A stretch of 64,000 nucleotides of DNA from Halopelagius inordinatus (GCF_900113245.1 NZ_FOOQ01000008.1:1-64000), one strand, 5' to 3'. Positions 7,780 to 17,495 are shown, counted from the first letter of the stretch. Notes: generated by a model from the sequence alone, not told the origin. Numbers and translations: made by a program.

Positions 7780-10260
7780 ATGGCGGCCACCGACGACCCC
7801 GCATACGTCGATCACCCCCTTTTGACTCCCGAGTTCATCGAACGCCGACTCTACCAGATTCGGCTGGCGGGCTCCGCGCGCGACGCGCACACGCTCGTCT
7901 GTCTGCCGACGGGTCTCGGCAAGACGACGGTGAGTCTGTTGGTCACCGCGGATAGACTCCGGAACGTCGGCGGGAAAGCGCTGTTTCTCGCGCCGACGAA
8001 ACCGCTGGTGCAACAGCACGCCGACTTCTACCGCGAGGCGCTTTCGATACCCGACGACGAGATAGTCGTCTTCACGGGCGACGTTCGCCCCGACGACAGG
8101 GCGTCACTCTGGGAGGACGCCCGGATAGTCATCGCCACGCCGCAAGTCGTGGAGAACGACCTCATCGGCAACCGCGTCTCCCTGCGCGACGTGACGCACC
8201 TCACCTTCGACGAGTGCCACCGCGCGTCGGGCGACTACGCCTACGTCTACATCGCCGAACGCTACCACGCCGACGCCGAAACCCCGCTCGTCACGGGGAT
8301 GAGTGCGTCGCCGGGCGGCGACGAGGAGGCCATCCTCGAAGTCTGCGAGAACCTCGGTATCACCGAAGTCGAGGTGATGACCGAGGAGGACGCGGACGTG
8401 GCGGAGTACACCCACGACACCGACGTCGAGTGGGAGCGAATCGACCTCCCCGACGAGATTCTGGAGATGCGAGACGCCCTCAACGAGGTCATCAAAGACC
8501 GCTTAGAGAAGCTGAAATCGCTCGGCGTCTCGAACACGACACAGCCCGACGTCTCCCAAAAACAGCTGAACGGGATGCGCGCGGAACTCCAGAAACTGAT
8601 GAACGCCGACAAGTCGGACGGCTACAAGGGGATGTCCACCCACGCCGAGGTGATGAAACTCCGGCGCGCCGTCGAACTCGTCGAGACGCAGTCCGTCGAG
8701 TCCGTCCGCCGGTACTTCGAACGCCAGCGAAACGCCGCGCGGTCCTCCGGGGCGTCGAAGGCGAGTCAGCGTCTCGTCGCCGAACCGAAAGTCCGCGAGG
8801 CGATGCGGAAAGCCGAGTCGTTCGACGGGACCCATCCGAAGTTCTCCCGGGCGCGCATCCTGTTGGCGCAGACGCTCGGCATCGAAGACGGCGAACGCGT
8901 CATCGTCTTCACCGAGTCCCGCGACACCGCCGAGGCGTTGACTGAGTTTCTCGGTCAGAGCTTCGACACCCACCGCTTCGTCGGGCAGGGCGACGCCGAC
9001 GGCTCCGAGGGGATGACCCAAAAAGAGCAACAGGAGACGCTCGACCGGTTCAGAAACGGCGAGTTCGAGGTGCTCGTCTCCACCTCCGTCGCGGAGGAGG
9101 GTCTGGACGTCCCGGAGGTGGACCTCGTTTTGTTCTTCGAACCCGTCCCCACGGCCATCCGCTCCATCCAGCGGAAGGGTCGGACCGGCAGGCAGGCGAA
9201 GGGCCGCGTCGTCGTCTTGCTGGCCGAGGACACCCGCGACGAGGCGTACTTCTGGATATCTCGCCGACGCGAGAAGGAGATGGAGTCGGAGTTACGCGAG
9301 TTGAAGGGCGTCGCAGACGAGGTGGAAGACGAACTCGACGACGCCCAGACCGGTCTCGAAGCGTTCTCCGGCGCGGAGGGGGTCGAATCCGACTCCGCTG
9401 CCGCCGAGAACGGAGCGGCGACGAACGGCGGTGTGACGGCCGAGGGCGCGTCGTCGGACGCCGACGGGGACGGTCAAGCCGGACTGACGGAGTTCGGCCC
9501 GACGGACGAGGAGGTTGCCCGCGCCGACGAGGACGAAGAGAGCCAAGACCCGGAGGCGGACGGACTCGCCGACGGCGACGGGGTGGTCGCCACCGCCGGA
9601 CGCGAGGACGACTCCGTGGAGATAGTCGTCGACCAACGCGAACTCGACTCCTCTATCGCGAAGGACCTCTCGACGCGCGACGGTATCGAGACGCGATTGG
9701 AGACGCTCGCAGTCGGCGACTACGTCCTCTCGGACCGCGTCGCGGTGGAGCGAAAGTCCGTCGCCGACTTCCTCGATACCCTCGTCGGCGGCGACCGGTC
9801 GCTCTTCGAGCAGGTGGGTGACCTCTCGCGGGCGTACGCCCGCCCCATCCTGATTCTCGAAGGCGAGGGACTGTACGAGGAGCGAAACATCCACCCCGGC
9901 GCGATTCGCGGCGCTCTCGCGTCTCTCGCGGTCGATTTCGACGTGAGCGTCCTCCAGACGCGCGACGAGGAGGACACCGCCGAACTCCTCTCGACTATCG
10001 CCTCCCGCGAACAGACCGAACGCGAACGCTCCGTGAGCGTCCACGGCGGAAAGAGCGCAAAGACGCTGACCGAACAACAGGAGTACGTCGTGTCGGCCAT
10101 CGCCGACATCGGACCCGTCACCGCGGAGAACCTCTTGGCGGAGTTCGGCACCGTCGAAGCCGTCATGACCGCGCGCGAAGACGACTTGCTCGACGTGCCG
10201 GGCGTCGGCGAGGTGACGGCGTCTCGAATCCGCGAAGTTGTCGGATCCGATTACGAGTAA
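7780..10260 (+). CDS. hef: Hef helicase-nuclease (FANCM/XPF-type)
   Basis: An 826-residue fusion of a superfamily 2 helicase and an XPF-family nuclease. Walker A is LPTGLGKTT (42-50), the DECH box is at 144-147, and motif VI is RSIQRKGRTGRQAKGRV. After an acidic, disordered linker (about 515-620) comes the nuclease with the catalytic ERK-x3-D motif (E657, R658, K659, D663) and a C-terminal (HhH)2 domain ending VPGVGEVTASRIREVVG. Hef processes stalled replication forks and is the archaeal relative of FANCM and XPF. The linker contains QAGLTEFG (from Q566), a PIP-like peptide resembling the C-terminus of Hel308. All helicase and nuclease residues are intact. TTATTC at 7750-7755 is a plausible TATA box. 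Confidence 0.97.
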   Translation: MAATDDPAYVDHPLLTPEFIERRLYQIRLAGSARDAHTLVCLPTGLGKTTVSLLVTADRLRNVGGKALFLAPTKPLVQQHADFYREALSIPDDEIVVFTGDVRPDDRASLWEDARIVIATPQVVENDLIGNRVSLRDVTHLTFDECHRASGDYAYVYIAERYHADAETPLVTGMSASPGGDEEAILEVCENLGITEVEVMTEEDADVAEYTHDTDVEWERIDLPDEILEMRDALNEVIKDRLEKLKSLGVSNTTQPDVSQKQLNGMRAELQKLMNADKSDGYKGMSTHAEVMKLRRAVELVETQSVESVRRYFERQRNAARSSGASKASQRLVAEPKVREAMRKAESFDGTHPKFSRARILLAQTLGIEDGERVIVFTESRDTAEALTEFLGQSFDTHRFVGQGDADGSEGMTQKEQQETLDRFRNGEFEVLVSTSVAEEGLDVPEVDLVLFFEPVPTAIRSIQRKGRTGRQAKGRVVVLLAEDTRDEAYFWISRRREKEMESELRELKGVADEVEDELDDAQTGLEAFSGAEGVESDSAAAENGAATNGGVTAEGASSDADGDGQAGLTEFGPTDEEVARADEDEESQDPEADGLADGDGVVATAGREDDSVEIVVDQRELDSSIAKDLSTRDGIETRLETLAVGDYVLSDRVAVERKSVADFLDTLVGGDRSLFEQVGDLSRAYARPILILEGEGLYEERNIHPGAIRGALASLAVDFDVSVLQTRDEEDTAELLSTIASREQTERERSVSVHGGKSAKTLTEQQEYVVSAIADIGPVTAENLLAEFGTVEAVMTAREDDLLDVPGVGEVTASRIREVVGSDYE

Positions 10261-10413
10261 TCCTGCCTCGTCGTTCACGTCTTCTTTCGGACATCTGTGC
10301 GGTTTGACTTGTATGACGTAGTGGATAGTATATTAATCGAACGAGTTTATGCAATATTTATTCGATTTAGGAGAAACGGCTATATGGGAAGACGGTAGAC
10401 ATGTAATCCGAAG

Positions 10414-10692
10414 ATGAGTACCTCTTCCGCGGAAGACGAACGGTCCGTCCGCCGTTCTCCCTCGGACTCCGTAGACTTCCGACACAGCGCGCTCTACGGA
10501 GCCCCGCAACACGAGACGGACGTCCCCGAAGACCCCTACCGCGAGATGTTCGACGTGAACGACGACGCACTCCCCCGAGAACGCGACCTGTTCACGTCGT
10601 TCGAGCATTTCAGCGTCGACGAACCCGAGGACGAAGACGACCACCCCTCGACAGTCGGCGTCGGCCCGATACTGGGCCCGCAGACGGCGTAA
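10414..10692 (+). CDS. Acidic hypothetical protein
   Basis: A 92-residue, strongly acidic protein (MSTSSAEDERSVRRSPSDSV start; VDEPEDEDDHPSTVG near the end) without a recognised domain, signal peptide or membrane segment; probably largely disordered. It contains a short conserved-looking core, EDPYREMFDVNDDALPRERD. Codon use fits real haloarchaeal genes better on this strand than the overlapping minus-strand reading. The upstream gap (10261-10413) is unusually AT-rich, with AATATTTATTCG around 10355-10366, which can provide the promoter. Isolated from neighbours in its own transcription unit. Function unknown. Confidence 0.65.
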   Translation: MSTSSAEDERSVRRSPSDSVDFRHSALYGAPQHETDVPEDPYREMFDVNDDALPRERDLFTSFEHFSVDEPEDEDDHPSTVGVGPILGPQTA

Positions 10693-10822
10693 CTACCCGA
10701 CGACTCCGGCCTCTTCCGGTCGGCCCACCCGCGCACTCCCCCCCACCGTTGCGCGGCCCGTCGTCGGACCTTCCCCTTTCTCGTTTCTTCGATACCGCCG
10801 AGCGCCGCTTTCGGCCTCCGAT

Positions 10823-11479
10823 TCAGCGGTCGAGCGCGGAGAGCGCTTCGGCGGCCTCTCGCGCGGCGGCGAGATGGTCGCGCGCCCGCCGCGGGTCGTC
10901 GGCCGTCTCACCACGCGTCGCGTGCGTCGTCACCGCTCTGAGCAAGGCCTCTCGCGCGTCCGTCGCGGTGGCGCCCGCCGACCTACCGGACGCGGCCGAC
11001 GAGGCCGGTGAGGGCGACGAAGTCGGCGAGGACGAGGAAGCCGACGGCGACGCTCCCGACGGCTCCGCGGCGTCCGCCGAGTCGCTGGCTCGCGTGCTGG
11101 TGACCGCCTCTCGGTCGACGTCGGACCCCTGTTCGCTCGGCACCGTCGCCTCGCCGTTCGCGGGACGGTCGCTCTCGGGCGTGACCGCCTCGGCCGACCC
11201 GCCCGCAGTCGCCGACGCGTCCGCTTCGCCCGTCGCCGCCGGTTCGGCCGCGTCGGCGCTTTCGGCGTCCGCCGACTCGCCGCCTTGACAGTTCGGACAG
11301 AACTCCTGTCCGTCGTACCGGAAGACGGGCGCGCCGCAGTCGTCGCAGTGTTTGTTCGTCATCGTCGCGCCCTTCAACAGCAGTTCGCTCATCCGAGCCG
11401 TCTCCTGTCGGCGAGGCCCGTCGTCGTCGTACTTCTCGCGGAGTCGCTGTCGCTCCGCTTCCTTGTCGAAGTCGCTCAT
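10823..11479 (-). CDS. Sjogren's/scleroderma autoantigen 1 (ZNRD2/p27) family protein
   Basis: A 218-residue protein. The N-terminal 65 residues are the family domain: [55 protein letters not shown], with two CxxC pairs forming a zinc ribbon. A ~90-residue Ala/Ser/Glu-rich, probably disordered linker follows, then a C-terminal helical segment [20 protein letters not shown]. The archaeal members (UPF0148) have no assigned biochemical role. It is monocistronic and divergent from malate dehydrogenase. The long low-complexity linker is rich in alanine and is typical of haloarchaeal versions. Confidence 0.85.
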   Translation of the reverse strand: MSDFDKEAERQRLREKYDDDGPRRQETARMSELLLKGATMTNKHCDDCGAPVFRYDGQEFCPNCQGGESADAESADAAEPAATGEADASATAGGSAEAVTPESDRPANGEATVPSEQGSDVDREAVTSTRASDSADAAEPSGASPSASSSSPTSSPSPASSAASGRSAGATATDAREALLRAVTTHATRGETADDPRRARDHLAAAREAAEALSALDR

Positions 11480-11588
11480 ACCGCTACGAAGGCGACGTGC
11501 GTCGAAAAACCCACCGGGACCGCCGGAGTTCGACGAACGACGAACCGTAATTCGACGCGAGAAGGCGAGATGCGGCTGTTCCGAAGCG

Positions 11589-11595
11589 TTTAATC
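11589..11595 (+). promoter_or_regulatory. TATA box of mdh
   Basis: TTTAATC about 30 nt upstream of the ATG at 11622, consistent with leaderless transcription. It decides between this ATG and longer upstream readings that lack the [11 protein letters not shown] Rossmann start. Confidence 0.6.
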
Positions 11596-11621
11596 GGAAT
11601 CCGGCGCGTCGTTTACGTGGT

Positions 11622-12533
11622 ATGACGAAAGTTAGCGTGGTCGGGGCCGCCGGAACGGTCGGCGCTGCCGCGGGCTACAACATCGCGCTTCGGGACATCG
11701 CCGACGAACTGGTCTTCGTCGACATCCCGGACAAAGAGGACGAGACGGTCGGTCAGGCGGCCGACACGAACCACGGCGTCGCGTACGACTCCAACACGGA
11801 GGTGTACCAAGGCGGGTACGAGGACACCGCCGGGTCGGACGTCGTCGTCATCACCGCGGGCATCCCGCGGTCCCCGGGACAGTCCCGGACCGACCTCGCG
11901 GGCGACAACGCTCCCATCATGGAGGATATCGGCGCTTCGCTCGCGGAACACAACGACGACTTCGTCTCCATCACCACGTCGAACCCGGTCGACCTCCTGA
12001 ACCGTCACCTCTACGAGGCGGGCGACAGAGACCGACAGAAGGTCATCGGCTTCGGCGGCCGACTCGACTCCGCGCGCTTCCGGTACGTTCTCGGTCAGCG
12101 TTTCGACGTGCCCGTCAAGAACGTCGAAGCGACTATCCTCGGCGAACACGGCGACGCGCAGGTGCCCGTCTTCTCGAAAGTCCGCGTCGACGGCCGTGAC
12201 CCCTCGTTCGACGACGAACGCGACGAGATTCTCGAAGACCTACAGGAGTCCGCGATGGACGTCATCGAACGCAAGGGCGCGACCCAGTGGGGTCCGGCCA
12301 CCGGCGTCGCCCACATGGTCGAAGCGGTCCTCCGCGACACGGGTGCGGTCCTTCCGGGCTCTATCAAACTCGACGGCGAGTTCGGGTACGAGGACACCGC
12401 CTTCGGCGTCCCCGTCAAACTCGGTTCGGACGGCGTCGAAGAAGTCGTCGAGTGGGACCTCGACGACTACGAACAGGGTCTGATGGACGACGCCGCCGAG
12501 AAACTCCGAGACCAGTACGACGAAATAGCGTAA
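11622..12533 (+). CDS. mdh: Malate dehydrogenase (LDH-like)
   Basis: A 303-residue NAD(P)-dependent dehydrogenase of the LDH-like malate dehydrogenase type, interconverting malate and oxaloacetate in the citric acid cycle. The Rossmann loop is [13 protein letters not shown] (residues 6-18), and the acidic D34 that follows the second strand favours NAD. The substrate loop IPRSPGQSR carries R83, which marks malate rather than lactate specificity. The catalytic pair is D149 (GGRLDSAR) with H176 (GEHGD). The length agrees with haloarchaeal malate dehydrogenases. Transcribed alone from a promoter with TTTAATC 30 nt upstream of the ATG. Complete, no anomalies. Confidence 0.97.
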   Translation: MTKVSVVGAAGTVGAAAGYNIALRDIADELVFVDIPDKEDETVGQAADTNHGVAYDSNTEVYQGGYEDTAGSDVVVITAGIPRSPGQSRTDLAGDNAPIMEDIGASLAEHNDDFVSITTSNPVDLLNRHLYEAGDRDRQKVIGFGGRLDSARFRYVLGQRFDVPVKNVEATILGEHGDAQVPVFSKVRVDGRDPSFDDERDEILEDLQESAMDVIERKGATQWGPATGVAHMVEAVLRDTGAVLPGSIKLDGEFGYEDTAFGVPVKLGSDGVEEVVEWDLDDYEQGLMDDAAEKLRDQYDEIA

Positions 12534-12569
12534 CCGGGCCGCTTCGGCCGCCGTTTCTCTCTCTCCGCC

Positions 12570-12974
12570 TCACGACGGCGTCGGCTTCTCCACGTGAGAG
12601 ATGTACGCGGTGAGGTCCGTCGTCGTTATCATCCCGATGACGGTGTCGTCGTCGTCGACGACGGGGACGTGGTGGACGCCGCGTTCGACCATCGTGTCCG
12701 CCGCGGCGGTGATGGGTTCTTGCGCCGTCGTCACGACGACGTCCGTGCTCATGTACTCGGAGACTGGCGTCTCGTCTTTCGGGCGGCGTTCGGCGACGAT
12801 TCGGACGAAGTCCGTCGAGGTGAGAATCCCTTCGAGACGTCCTGCCTCGTCGGTGACGACCACCGACCCGATTCCCGCTTCGAGCATCCTCTGTGCCGCC
12901 GTCTCCACTAACGTGTCCGGCGAAACCGACCGCACCGGTGAAGACATGAGTCGCGCGACGAATATGTCGTCCAT
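12570..12974 (-). CDS. CBS-domain pair protein
   Basis: A 134-residue protein made of two CBS motifs: VARLMSSPVRSVSPDTLVET...GIGSVVVTDEAGRLEGILTSTDF and SEYMSTDVVVTTAQEPITAA...GVHHVPVVDDDDTVIGMITTTDL. Such stand-alone CBS pairs bind adenine nucleotides and usually modulate a partner enzyme or transporter. The ATG at 12974 gives the usual MDDIFVARLMS start; an in-frame ATG nine codons upstream is less likely. An AT-rich stretch (TAACAATTGTTG on the plus strand around 13000-13012) lies upstream and contains the palindrome AACAATTGTT. Convergent with mdh. The partner is unknown. Confidence 0.9.
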   Translation of the reverse strand: MDDIFVARLMSSPVRSVSPDTLVETAAQRMLEAGIGSVVVTDEAGRLEGILTSTDFVRIVAERRPKDETPVSEYMSTDVVVTTAQEPITAAADTMVERGVHHVPVVDDDDTVIGMITTTDLTAYISHVEKPTPS

Positions 12975-13105
12975 GCTACTTGATAGCGCTCGACAGAACA
13001 TAACAATTGTTGTTCCGGTATCGTGCGACGCCCGCGGGAACTGCGTCACCGGACCGCCGGAAGAAAAACGCGGCGCGGTGGCGGCGTCGGTTCGCCGCGA
13101 GCGGA

Positions 13106-14452
13106 TTACTCGCTCGACGACTCGGCGGCGGTACCGTCCGTCGATTCGCTCGTCTCGTCGTCGCTCGACTCCTCGCGGACGAGTTCGTAGCTGAATCCGA
13201 TGGCGTTGTGCGGCGTTATCTTCACGTCCCACGTCCCCGCTTCGGGGTCGTCGACGCGGTAGACGAACTCCGTGCCGCCGTCTCGAACGGCGTACTCGCC
13301 GTCGTTCGTCGCCCGAGGCTGACTCCGGCCGAGGTCGACGTGGCCGTTGTCGCTCACGCGGACGCGTTCGGCGTCGACTGTCTCTCCGCTCGGACTCACG
13401 AACTGCACGTCGAACGCCGCGGCATCGCCGTCGTCCGCGCCGGTCGAGTAATGCGCGGACCGCGGCGAGAGGGTCAGCGTGAGGTCGTCCGCTCGCTCAC
13501 TCACCTCGACGCTCGTCTCGAACGGTTCGGAGGGCTGCCTCCAGACCACGTAGTTGAGGTCCACCTCCTGCCAGTGGGTGTTCCGCTCGTCGCGCGCGGG
13601 GTCCTTCAGACCGAGGTCAACTTGCGTGTCGTACCGACCGCGCTCTGCGTCCGCCGGGGGCGATAGCGTGATACTCACGGTCGCCGTCTCGCCGGGCGAG
13701 AGTTCGCTCGGGGCATCGATGTCGACCCACGAGGGGTCGAGCGCCAGCGGGCACCCGCTCCCGCGGCAGTGACTGCGTTCGTCCGCGAGTTCCGGGCTCA
13801 GCGGGACCGCGGAGTCGCCGGTGTTCTCCACCACTATCTCGTTCGTGATGCTATCGCCGGCCTCGACCTGTCCGCGGACGTAGGTCTCCGAGCGTATCCG
13901 CACGGTCGGCTCCTTCCAGACTTCGACGCCGACCTGGGCCGCGTGGACCGGACGCGGCGGGCGACCGGGGTAGGTGATGCGCTCGTCGGTGAACGCTATC
14001 ATCCCGCTGTAACGGCCTATCTCGGCGTCCTCGGGGACCGATACCGTCACCGTGAACTCGGCTTCCTCGCCGGCGGCGATGTCGGTGTCGCCGTCGATCT
14101 CTACCCACGAGTCGTCGAGTTCGTCCTGACTCGTCGGCGGGACGTACAGGTGCGGGTCCACCGTGACCGAGTCGTTCTCCTCGTTCTCGACGACGACGGA
14201 GAACTCCTCGCTCTCGCCGGGTTTCAGGTCGAGATAGCCGTTCTCGCTATCGACGTACAGATTCGTGTAGTTCCACTCCGCGTCGTCGCTCGACGCGGAC
14301 CCGGCCGCGGATTCGGAGGCGACGGCCGTCGTCTGGGCCGCCGCGTCCGTATCGACGGCGGGCGCGTCGAGACTGTTCGACTGGGTCTGGGCCGCGACGA
14401 CCGGTAGCGCGCTCAGCACTACCAGTGCCGCTATCAGGAGTTCCTTTTTCAT
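13106..14452 (-). CDS. Secreted protein with NEW3/CARDB-like beta-sandwich repeats
   Basis: A 448-residue exported protein. Residues 1-20 (MKKELLIAALVVLSALPVVA) form a Sec signal peptide. Two or three immunoglobulin-like modules follow, each with the NEW3-type phrase pattern LKPGESEEFSVVVENEENDSVTVDP and LSPGETATVSITLSPPADAERGRYD. A cysteine pair, SHCRGSGC, lies between modules. The tail is Asp/Glu/Ser-rich and there is no C-terminal membrane segment. This type is common among haloarchaeal surface proteins and may bind sugars or other surface polymers. A palindrome, GATTCATTCAGTCGAATC (14521-14538), followed by a TATA-like ATATACTTT element, lies upstream. Monocistronic. No enzyme motif seen. 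Confidence 0.8.
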   Translation of the reverse strand: MKKELLIAALVVLSALPVVAAQTQSNSLDAPAVDTDAAAQTTAVASESAAGSASSDDAEWNYTNLYVDSENGYLDLKPGESEEFSVVVENEENDSVTVDPHLYVPPTSQDELDDSWVEIDGDTDIAAGEEAEFTVTVSVPEDAEIGRYSGMIAFTDERITYPGRPPRPVHAAQVGVEVWKEPTVRIRSETYVRGQVEAGDSITNEIVVENTGDSAVPLSPELADERSHCRGSGCPLALDPSWVDIDAPSELSPGETATVSITLSPPADAERGRYDTQVDLGLKDPARDERNTHWQEVDLNYVVWRQPSEPFETSVEVSERADDLTLTLSPRSAHYSTGADDGDAAAFDVQFVSPSGETVDAERVRVSDNGHVDLGRSQPRATNDGEYAVRDGGTEFVYRVDDPEAGTWDVKITPHNAIGFSYELVREESSDDETSESTDGTAAESSSE

Positions 14453-14520
14453 GGTTCGCGTAGCCGCCGCTCGGGCGCAGCGATGGAGGGCTGGCGGCTG
14501 GAGGGCGTGCTACAGCAGTT

Positions 14521-14538
14521 GATTCATTCAGTCGAATC
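14521..14538. promoter_or_regulatory. Inverted repeat upstream of secreted-protein gene
   Basis: GATTCATTCAGTCGAATC has 5-bp perfect arms (GATTC/GAATC). It lies about 70 bp upstream of the start at 14452 and directly beside a TATA-like AAGTATATG element on the minus strand (about 14538-14547). The position suits an operator; the function is inferred. Confidence 0.3.
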
Positions 14539-14588
14539 ATATACTTTCTGGTTGACACGATGGCAACCAATCGGAAAGAACCCGGCCG

Positions 14589-16322
14589 TTACAGCCGTTG
14601 CTTCAGCGTCTCGGCCGTCTTCGCGCCGACACCCGGCACGTCCGCCAGGTCGCTCACCGACGCGCCGCGGACGTTCTCGACGCTCCCGAACCGTCGGAGA
14701 AGGGCCCGCCTCGTCTTCGTGCCGACGCCCGGCACGTCGTCTAACACCGTCTTCACCTCGTCGCGGAGAGTCTGGTGGTACTGGACGGCAAAGCGGTGCG
14801 CCTCGTCGCGCACGCGTTGGAGGACGTGCAGATGCGGCGCGTTCGCCGGCCAGTCGTACACCCTGTCTTCGGTGATGACGAGTTCCTCCTCTTTCGCGAG
14901 GGCGACGGCGGGCACGTCCCATCCGACTTCCCCGATGGCGTCGAGTGCCGCGCCGAGTTGGCCGTCGCCGCCGTCTATCAGGAGGAGGTCTGGGTCCGGC
15001 CTGTCGTCGCGGCCGGAGACGGCGCGTTCGGCCCGCCAGCGGACGAGTTCGCGCATGTTCGCGTAGTCGTCGTTCCGGTCCGGGAGTTTCTTTCGGCGGT
15101 AGTCGGACTTCTCTGCGGACCCCTCGACGAAGCAGACGTCGCTTCCGACGACGGCGGTGCCTTGGGCGTGACTCACGTCGAACCCCTCGATGCGCGAAAC
15201 CGACGAGAGCCCGAGTGCGTCCGCGAGTGCGCCGAGTTCGTCGTTTCGATTCGGCCCGCGTCTGGCGTTCTTCAGCGCGAGTTCGACCAGTTTCGCCTCG
15301 CGTCCGGCCCCCGGAACCCGGACGGAGACGCCCTCGGCGTTCAACCACGCCGTCACGTCGTCGTCGTCGGGGCGTTCCGAGAGCAAGACGGCGTCCGGTA
15401 GCGTCCGTTCGGCGTAGTACTGCGTGAGAAACGCCGAGAGGACGGCGGCGCTTCTGTCCCCGCCCTCGGGCGCGTCGAGGCGGTGGCTCGACCGGTCGAC
15501 GAGTTGCCCACGTTCGCTGTGCAGGCGGGCCACCGTCGCCGAGTCGCCCTCGACTGCGACGCCGAGAACGTCCACGGCGCGTTCGTCCGTCCGCGCGGCC
15601 ACCGCCTCCTCGCCCGCGCCGTGAAACGACTCGACCGCGTCGAGTTTGTCGCGCAGGTTCGCCGCGCGTTCGAAGTTTTCCTCCTGTGCTGCGGATTCCA
15701 TCGCCCGGCGCAGGGGGTCCGCGAGGATACCCGTCTCGCCCTCGAAGAACCGGACGACCGAGGACACGTCCTCGCGGTAGTCCGCCTCCGAAATCTCGCC
15801 CGTACAGGGGGCGGTACAGAGACCCATCTCGTAGTCGAGACACGGCCTCGCGCGGTTCGCGTACTTGTGGTCCGAACACCCGCGGACGCCGTACGTCTCT
15901 CGGAGGGCTTTCACCACCGTCTCGACTCTTCCCTTGTCGGTGAACGGGCCGAACACCGTCGCGCCCTCTTGGGGGTCTCGGGTCACCTCGATTCGCGGCA
16001 CGGGGTGGTCCGTCAACTGGACGAGCGGATACGACTTGTCGTCCTTCAGGCGGACGTTGTACCGCGGTTGGTGACGCTTTATCAGGTTCGCTTCGAGGAG
16101 AAGCGCCTGCGTCTCGGTGTCGGTGACGGCGAAGTCGATCCGGTCGGCGCGTTCGACCATCTGGCCGATTCGCGCCCCGCGGGGGTCGGCGTACGACCGC
16201 ACCCTGTCGCGGACGTTCACGGCCTTTCCGACGTAGAGGACGGTGTCGTCCTCGTAGAACTGGTAGACCCCCGGCTCCGTCGGGAGGTCGTTCGCGCGCG
16301 TTCTGACGCGACTTCGGTCCAT
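14589..16322 (-). CDS. uvrC: Excinuclease ABC subunit C
   Basis: A 577-residue UvrC. The GIY-YIG nuclease domain is at the N-terminus ([29 protein letters not shown]), followed by a Cys cluster ([27 protein letters not shown] region). The UvrB-interacting UVR helix pair is at about residues 195-230 ([20 protein letters not shown]). The RNase H-like C-terminal endonuclease domain ([22 protein letters not shown]) and a terminal double HhH ([25 protein letters not shown]) complete it. UvrC makes both incisions in nucleotide excision repair with UvrA and UvrB, which are outside this window. Haloarchaea acquired UvrABC from bacteria, which is established for the group. Full length. Confidence 0.97.
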   Translation of the reverse strand: MDRSRVRTRANDLPTEPGVYQFYEDDTVLYVGKAVNVRDRVRSYADPRGARIGQMVERADRIDFAVTDTETQALLLEANLIKRHQPRYNVRLKDDKSYPLVQLTDHPVPRIEVTRDPQEGATVFGPFTDKGRVETVVKALRETYGVRGCSDHKYANRARPCLDYEMGLCTAPCTGEISEADYREDVSSVVRFFEGETGILADPLRRAMESAAQEENFERAANLRDKLDAVESFHGAGEEAVAARTDERAVDVLGVAVEGDSATVARLHSERGQLVDRSSHRLDAPEGGDRSAAVLSAFLTQYYAERTLPDAVLLSERPDDDDVTAWLNAEGVSVRVPGAGREAKLVELALKNARRGPNRNDELGALADALGLSSVSRIEGFDVSHAQGTAVVGSDVCFVEGSAEKSDYRRKKLPDRNDDYANMRELVRWRAERAVSGRDDRPDPDLLLIDGGDGQLGAALDAIGEVGWDVPAVALAKEEELVITEDRVYDWPANAPHLHVLQRVRDEAHRFAVQYHQTLRDEVKTVLDDVPGVGTKTRRALLRRFGSVENVRGASVSDLADVPGVGAKTAETLKQRL

Positions 16323-16417
16323 CTACTCTGCGGTACGTTCCGACGGGCTTTGAGGCTGACGCGAGGCGTCTCGGCGGGACGAGGCGTTCGCCCGCGCCGT
16401 CGCCCGCGACGGCCCGG

Positions 16418-16840
16418 TCACCGGTCGGGGTTTCGACGGACCGACGACCCGAGTTCCTCGACGTCGTCGGACCGCATCTGGCGGCCCGTCCGGCCGTCTC
16501 CCGCGGCGTCGCCGAGGGCCGCCCTGAACGCGCGTTCGGCCCGGTGGAGGCCACGCCCCGCCTCCGTCGCGGCGAATCGGTCGTTCTCGCGTTTCGCGAC
16601 CACGCCCGCGTCGAGTAACGGCGGAAGGTGGCGGTGGTGGAGGGCTACCTCCGCCTCGTCGACCGGTCGGTCGGAGTGGTCGTCCGGGGACGCCCCGTCG
16701 TCTCTCGTCCGCGTGACCACGCGACGAGCGAGTTCCCGCCGCGTCAACGGACGGTCCGAGTCGGCCAGAACCGCGAGGACGTCGCGCCGCCTGTCGGCCG
16801 CGAGCAGTCTGTGGGGACTTTCGGCTGTGGAGGGGACCAT
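16418..16840 (-). CDS. Winged-helix protein, DUF7344-like
   Basis: A 140-residue predicted DNA-binding protein with one winged-helix domain: LLAADRRRDVLAVLADSDRPLTRRELARRV, then VALHHRHLPPLLDAGVVAKR and the wing ENDRFAAT. About 40 charged residues follow with no fold seen. It is related in pattern to the protein at 1391-1735 (LHHRHLPPLLDAGV against LHHHHLPKLDAAGV). A TATA-like AAACTAAACG element on this strand lies at about 16866-16876, close to 30 nt upstream of the ATG at 16840. It is in the same orientation as uvrC, 95 bp away, but a regulatory link is not supported. Confidence 0.78.
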   Translation of the reverse strand: MVPSTAESPHRLLAADRRRDVLAVLADSDRPLTRRELARRVVTRTRDDGASPDDHSDRPVDEAEVALHHRHLPPLLDAGVVAKRENDRFAATEAGRGLHRAERAFRAALGDAAGDGRTGRQMRSDDVEELGSSVRRNPDR

Positions 16841-16961
16841 TTGCTGTCTGTCTATCCCGGTCGACGTTTAGTTTTTGCGCACCCGTGTCGGGTCGTTCAG
16901 GGGTTCCAACACGTCGCCGTCGGTCGGTAGCTACAAGCGGCGTCTGGCCGAACGCCGACGC

Positions 16962-17246
16962 ATGGCGGATTCAGAGGACGACGACACCGTCCGCGCGTGG
17001 TTGGTCGAACGCTCGTACGACGACCGCGGCCTCATCGTCATGGTGTACGCGACTCCCGACGGCGAACGCGCCCGACGGAAGGAACTGTCCGCGACGGTGA
17101 TGAACCAACGCGGCGTCGCCCCCACCGCCGCCACGGCGATAGCGGCGGCGGACTTAGACGAGGTGACGGACGACGAGACGCGCGAACGGTACGCCGCGGA
17201 GGTGGCCCGGATGCGGGAGAAACACGACCCGGACGACGAAGTGTAA
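16962..17246 (+). CDS. Conserved-looking hypothetical protein, 94 aa
   Basis: A 94-residue soluble protein: RAWLVERSYDDRGLIVMVYATPDGERARRKELSA followed by helical segments with several charged pairs and the tail EKHDPDDEV. It has good haloarchaeal codon use. The N-terminal half reads as a small beta-sheet (WLVERSYDDRGLIVMVYATPDG), the C-terminal half as two helices. I do not recognise a family with a known function. It is followed at once by CCCACCTTTTT and a chain of hairpins, which likely ends its transcript. Confidence 0.7.
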   Translation: MADSEDDDTVRAWLVERSYDDRGLIVMVYATPDGERARRKELSATVMNQRGVAPTAATAIAAADLDEVTDDETRERYAAEVARMREKHDPDDEV

Positions 17247-17248
17247 TC

Positions 17249-17258
17249 CCACCTTTTT
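17249..17258 (+). terminator. T-tract terminator
   Basis: CCACCTTTTT directly after the stop codon of the 94-aa gene. The same CCCACCTTTTT string follows the stop of the ABC permease at 19387-19397, and in both places a hairpin array comes next. T-rich tracts are the usual archaeal terminators. Confidence 0.5.
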
Positions 17259-17266
17259 CCGGTTCG

Positions 17267-17380
17267 GGTCGCGCGGAGCGCGACCACTCACCGTCATCAG
17301 AACGCGGAGCGTTCTGATTGGCTAACGAGACGCGAAGCGTTCTGGCGACAAAAAAATCCGACTCCGCCGTCGAAGACGGC
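17267..17380. repeat. GC-rich hairpin array A
   Basis: A chain of short perfect inverted repeats with triplet loops: GGTCGCGC-GGA-GCGCGACC (17267-17285), ATCAGAACGC-GGA-GCGTTCTGAT (17296-17318), an imperfect AGACGC-GAA-GCGTTCT (17328-17343) and GCCGTC-GAA-GACGGC (17366-17380). The string GCGTTCTGGCGACAAAAA at 17337-17354 is shared with array B at 19553-19570. No ORF with haloarchaeal codon use covers the stretch. Confidence 0.75.
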
Positions 17381-17495
17381 TCCGTCGGTGAACCACTCGC
17401 TTCGATACAGACCGCCGAGTAGTGATATCGAGTTGACGAAACCCGCCGACCGGCGGTCGATAGCCGAGTCTCAGCCCTGATTTTTGCACCAAACC

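Noticed and set aside
10333-10644. Minus-strand ORF opposite the acidic hypothetical protein
   Set aside because: The plus strand has the better codon pattern and a typical acidic product; the minus reading runs through the AT-rich promoter.
17267-17380. Hairpin array considered as CRISPR
   Set aside because: Inverted repeats of differing sequence with triplet loops; no regularly spaced direct repeats or spacers and no cas genes.
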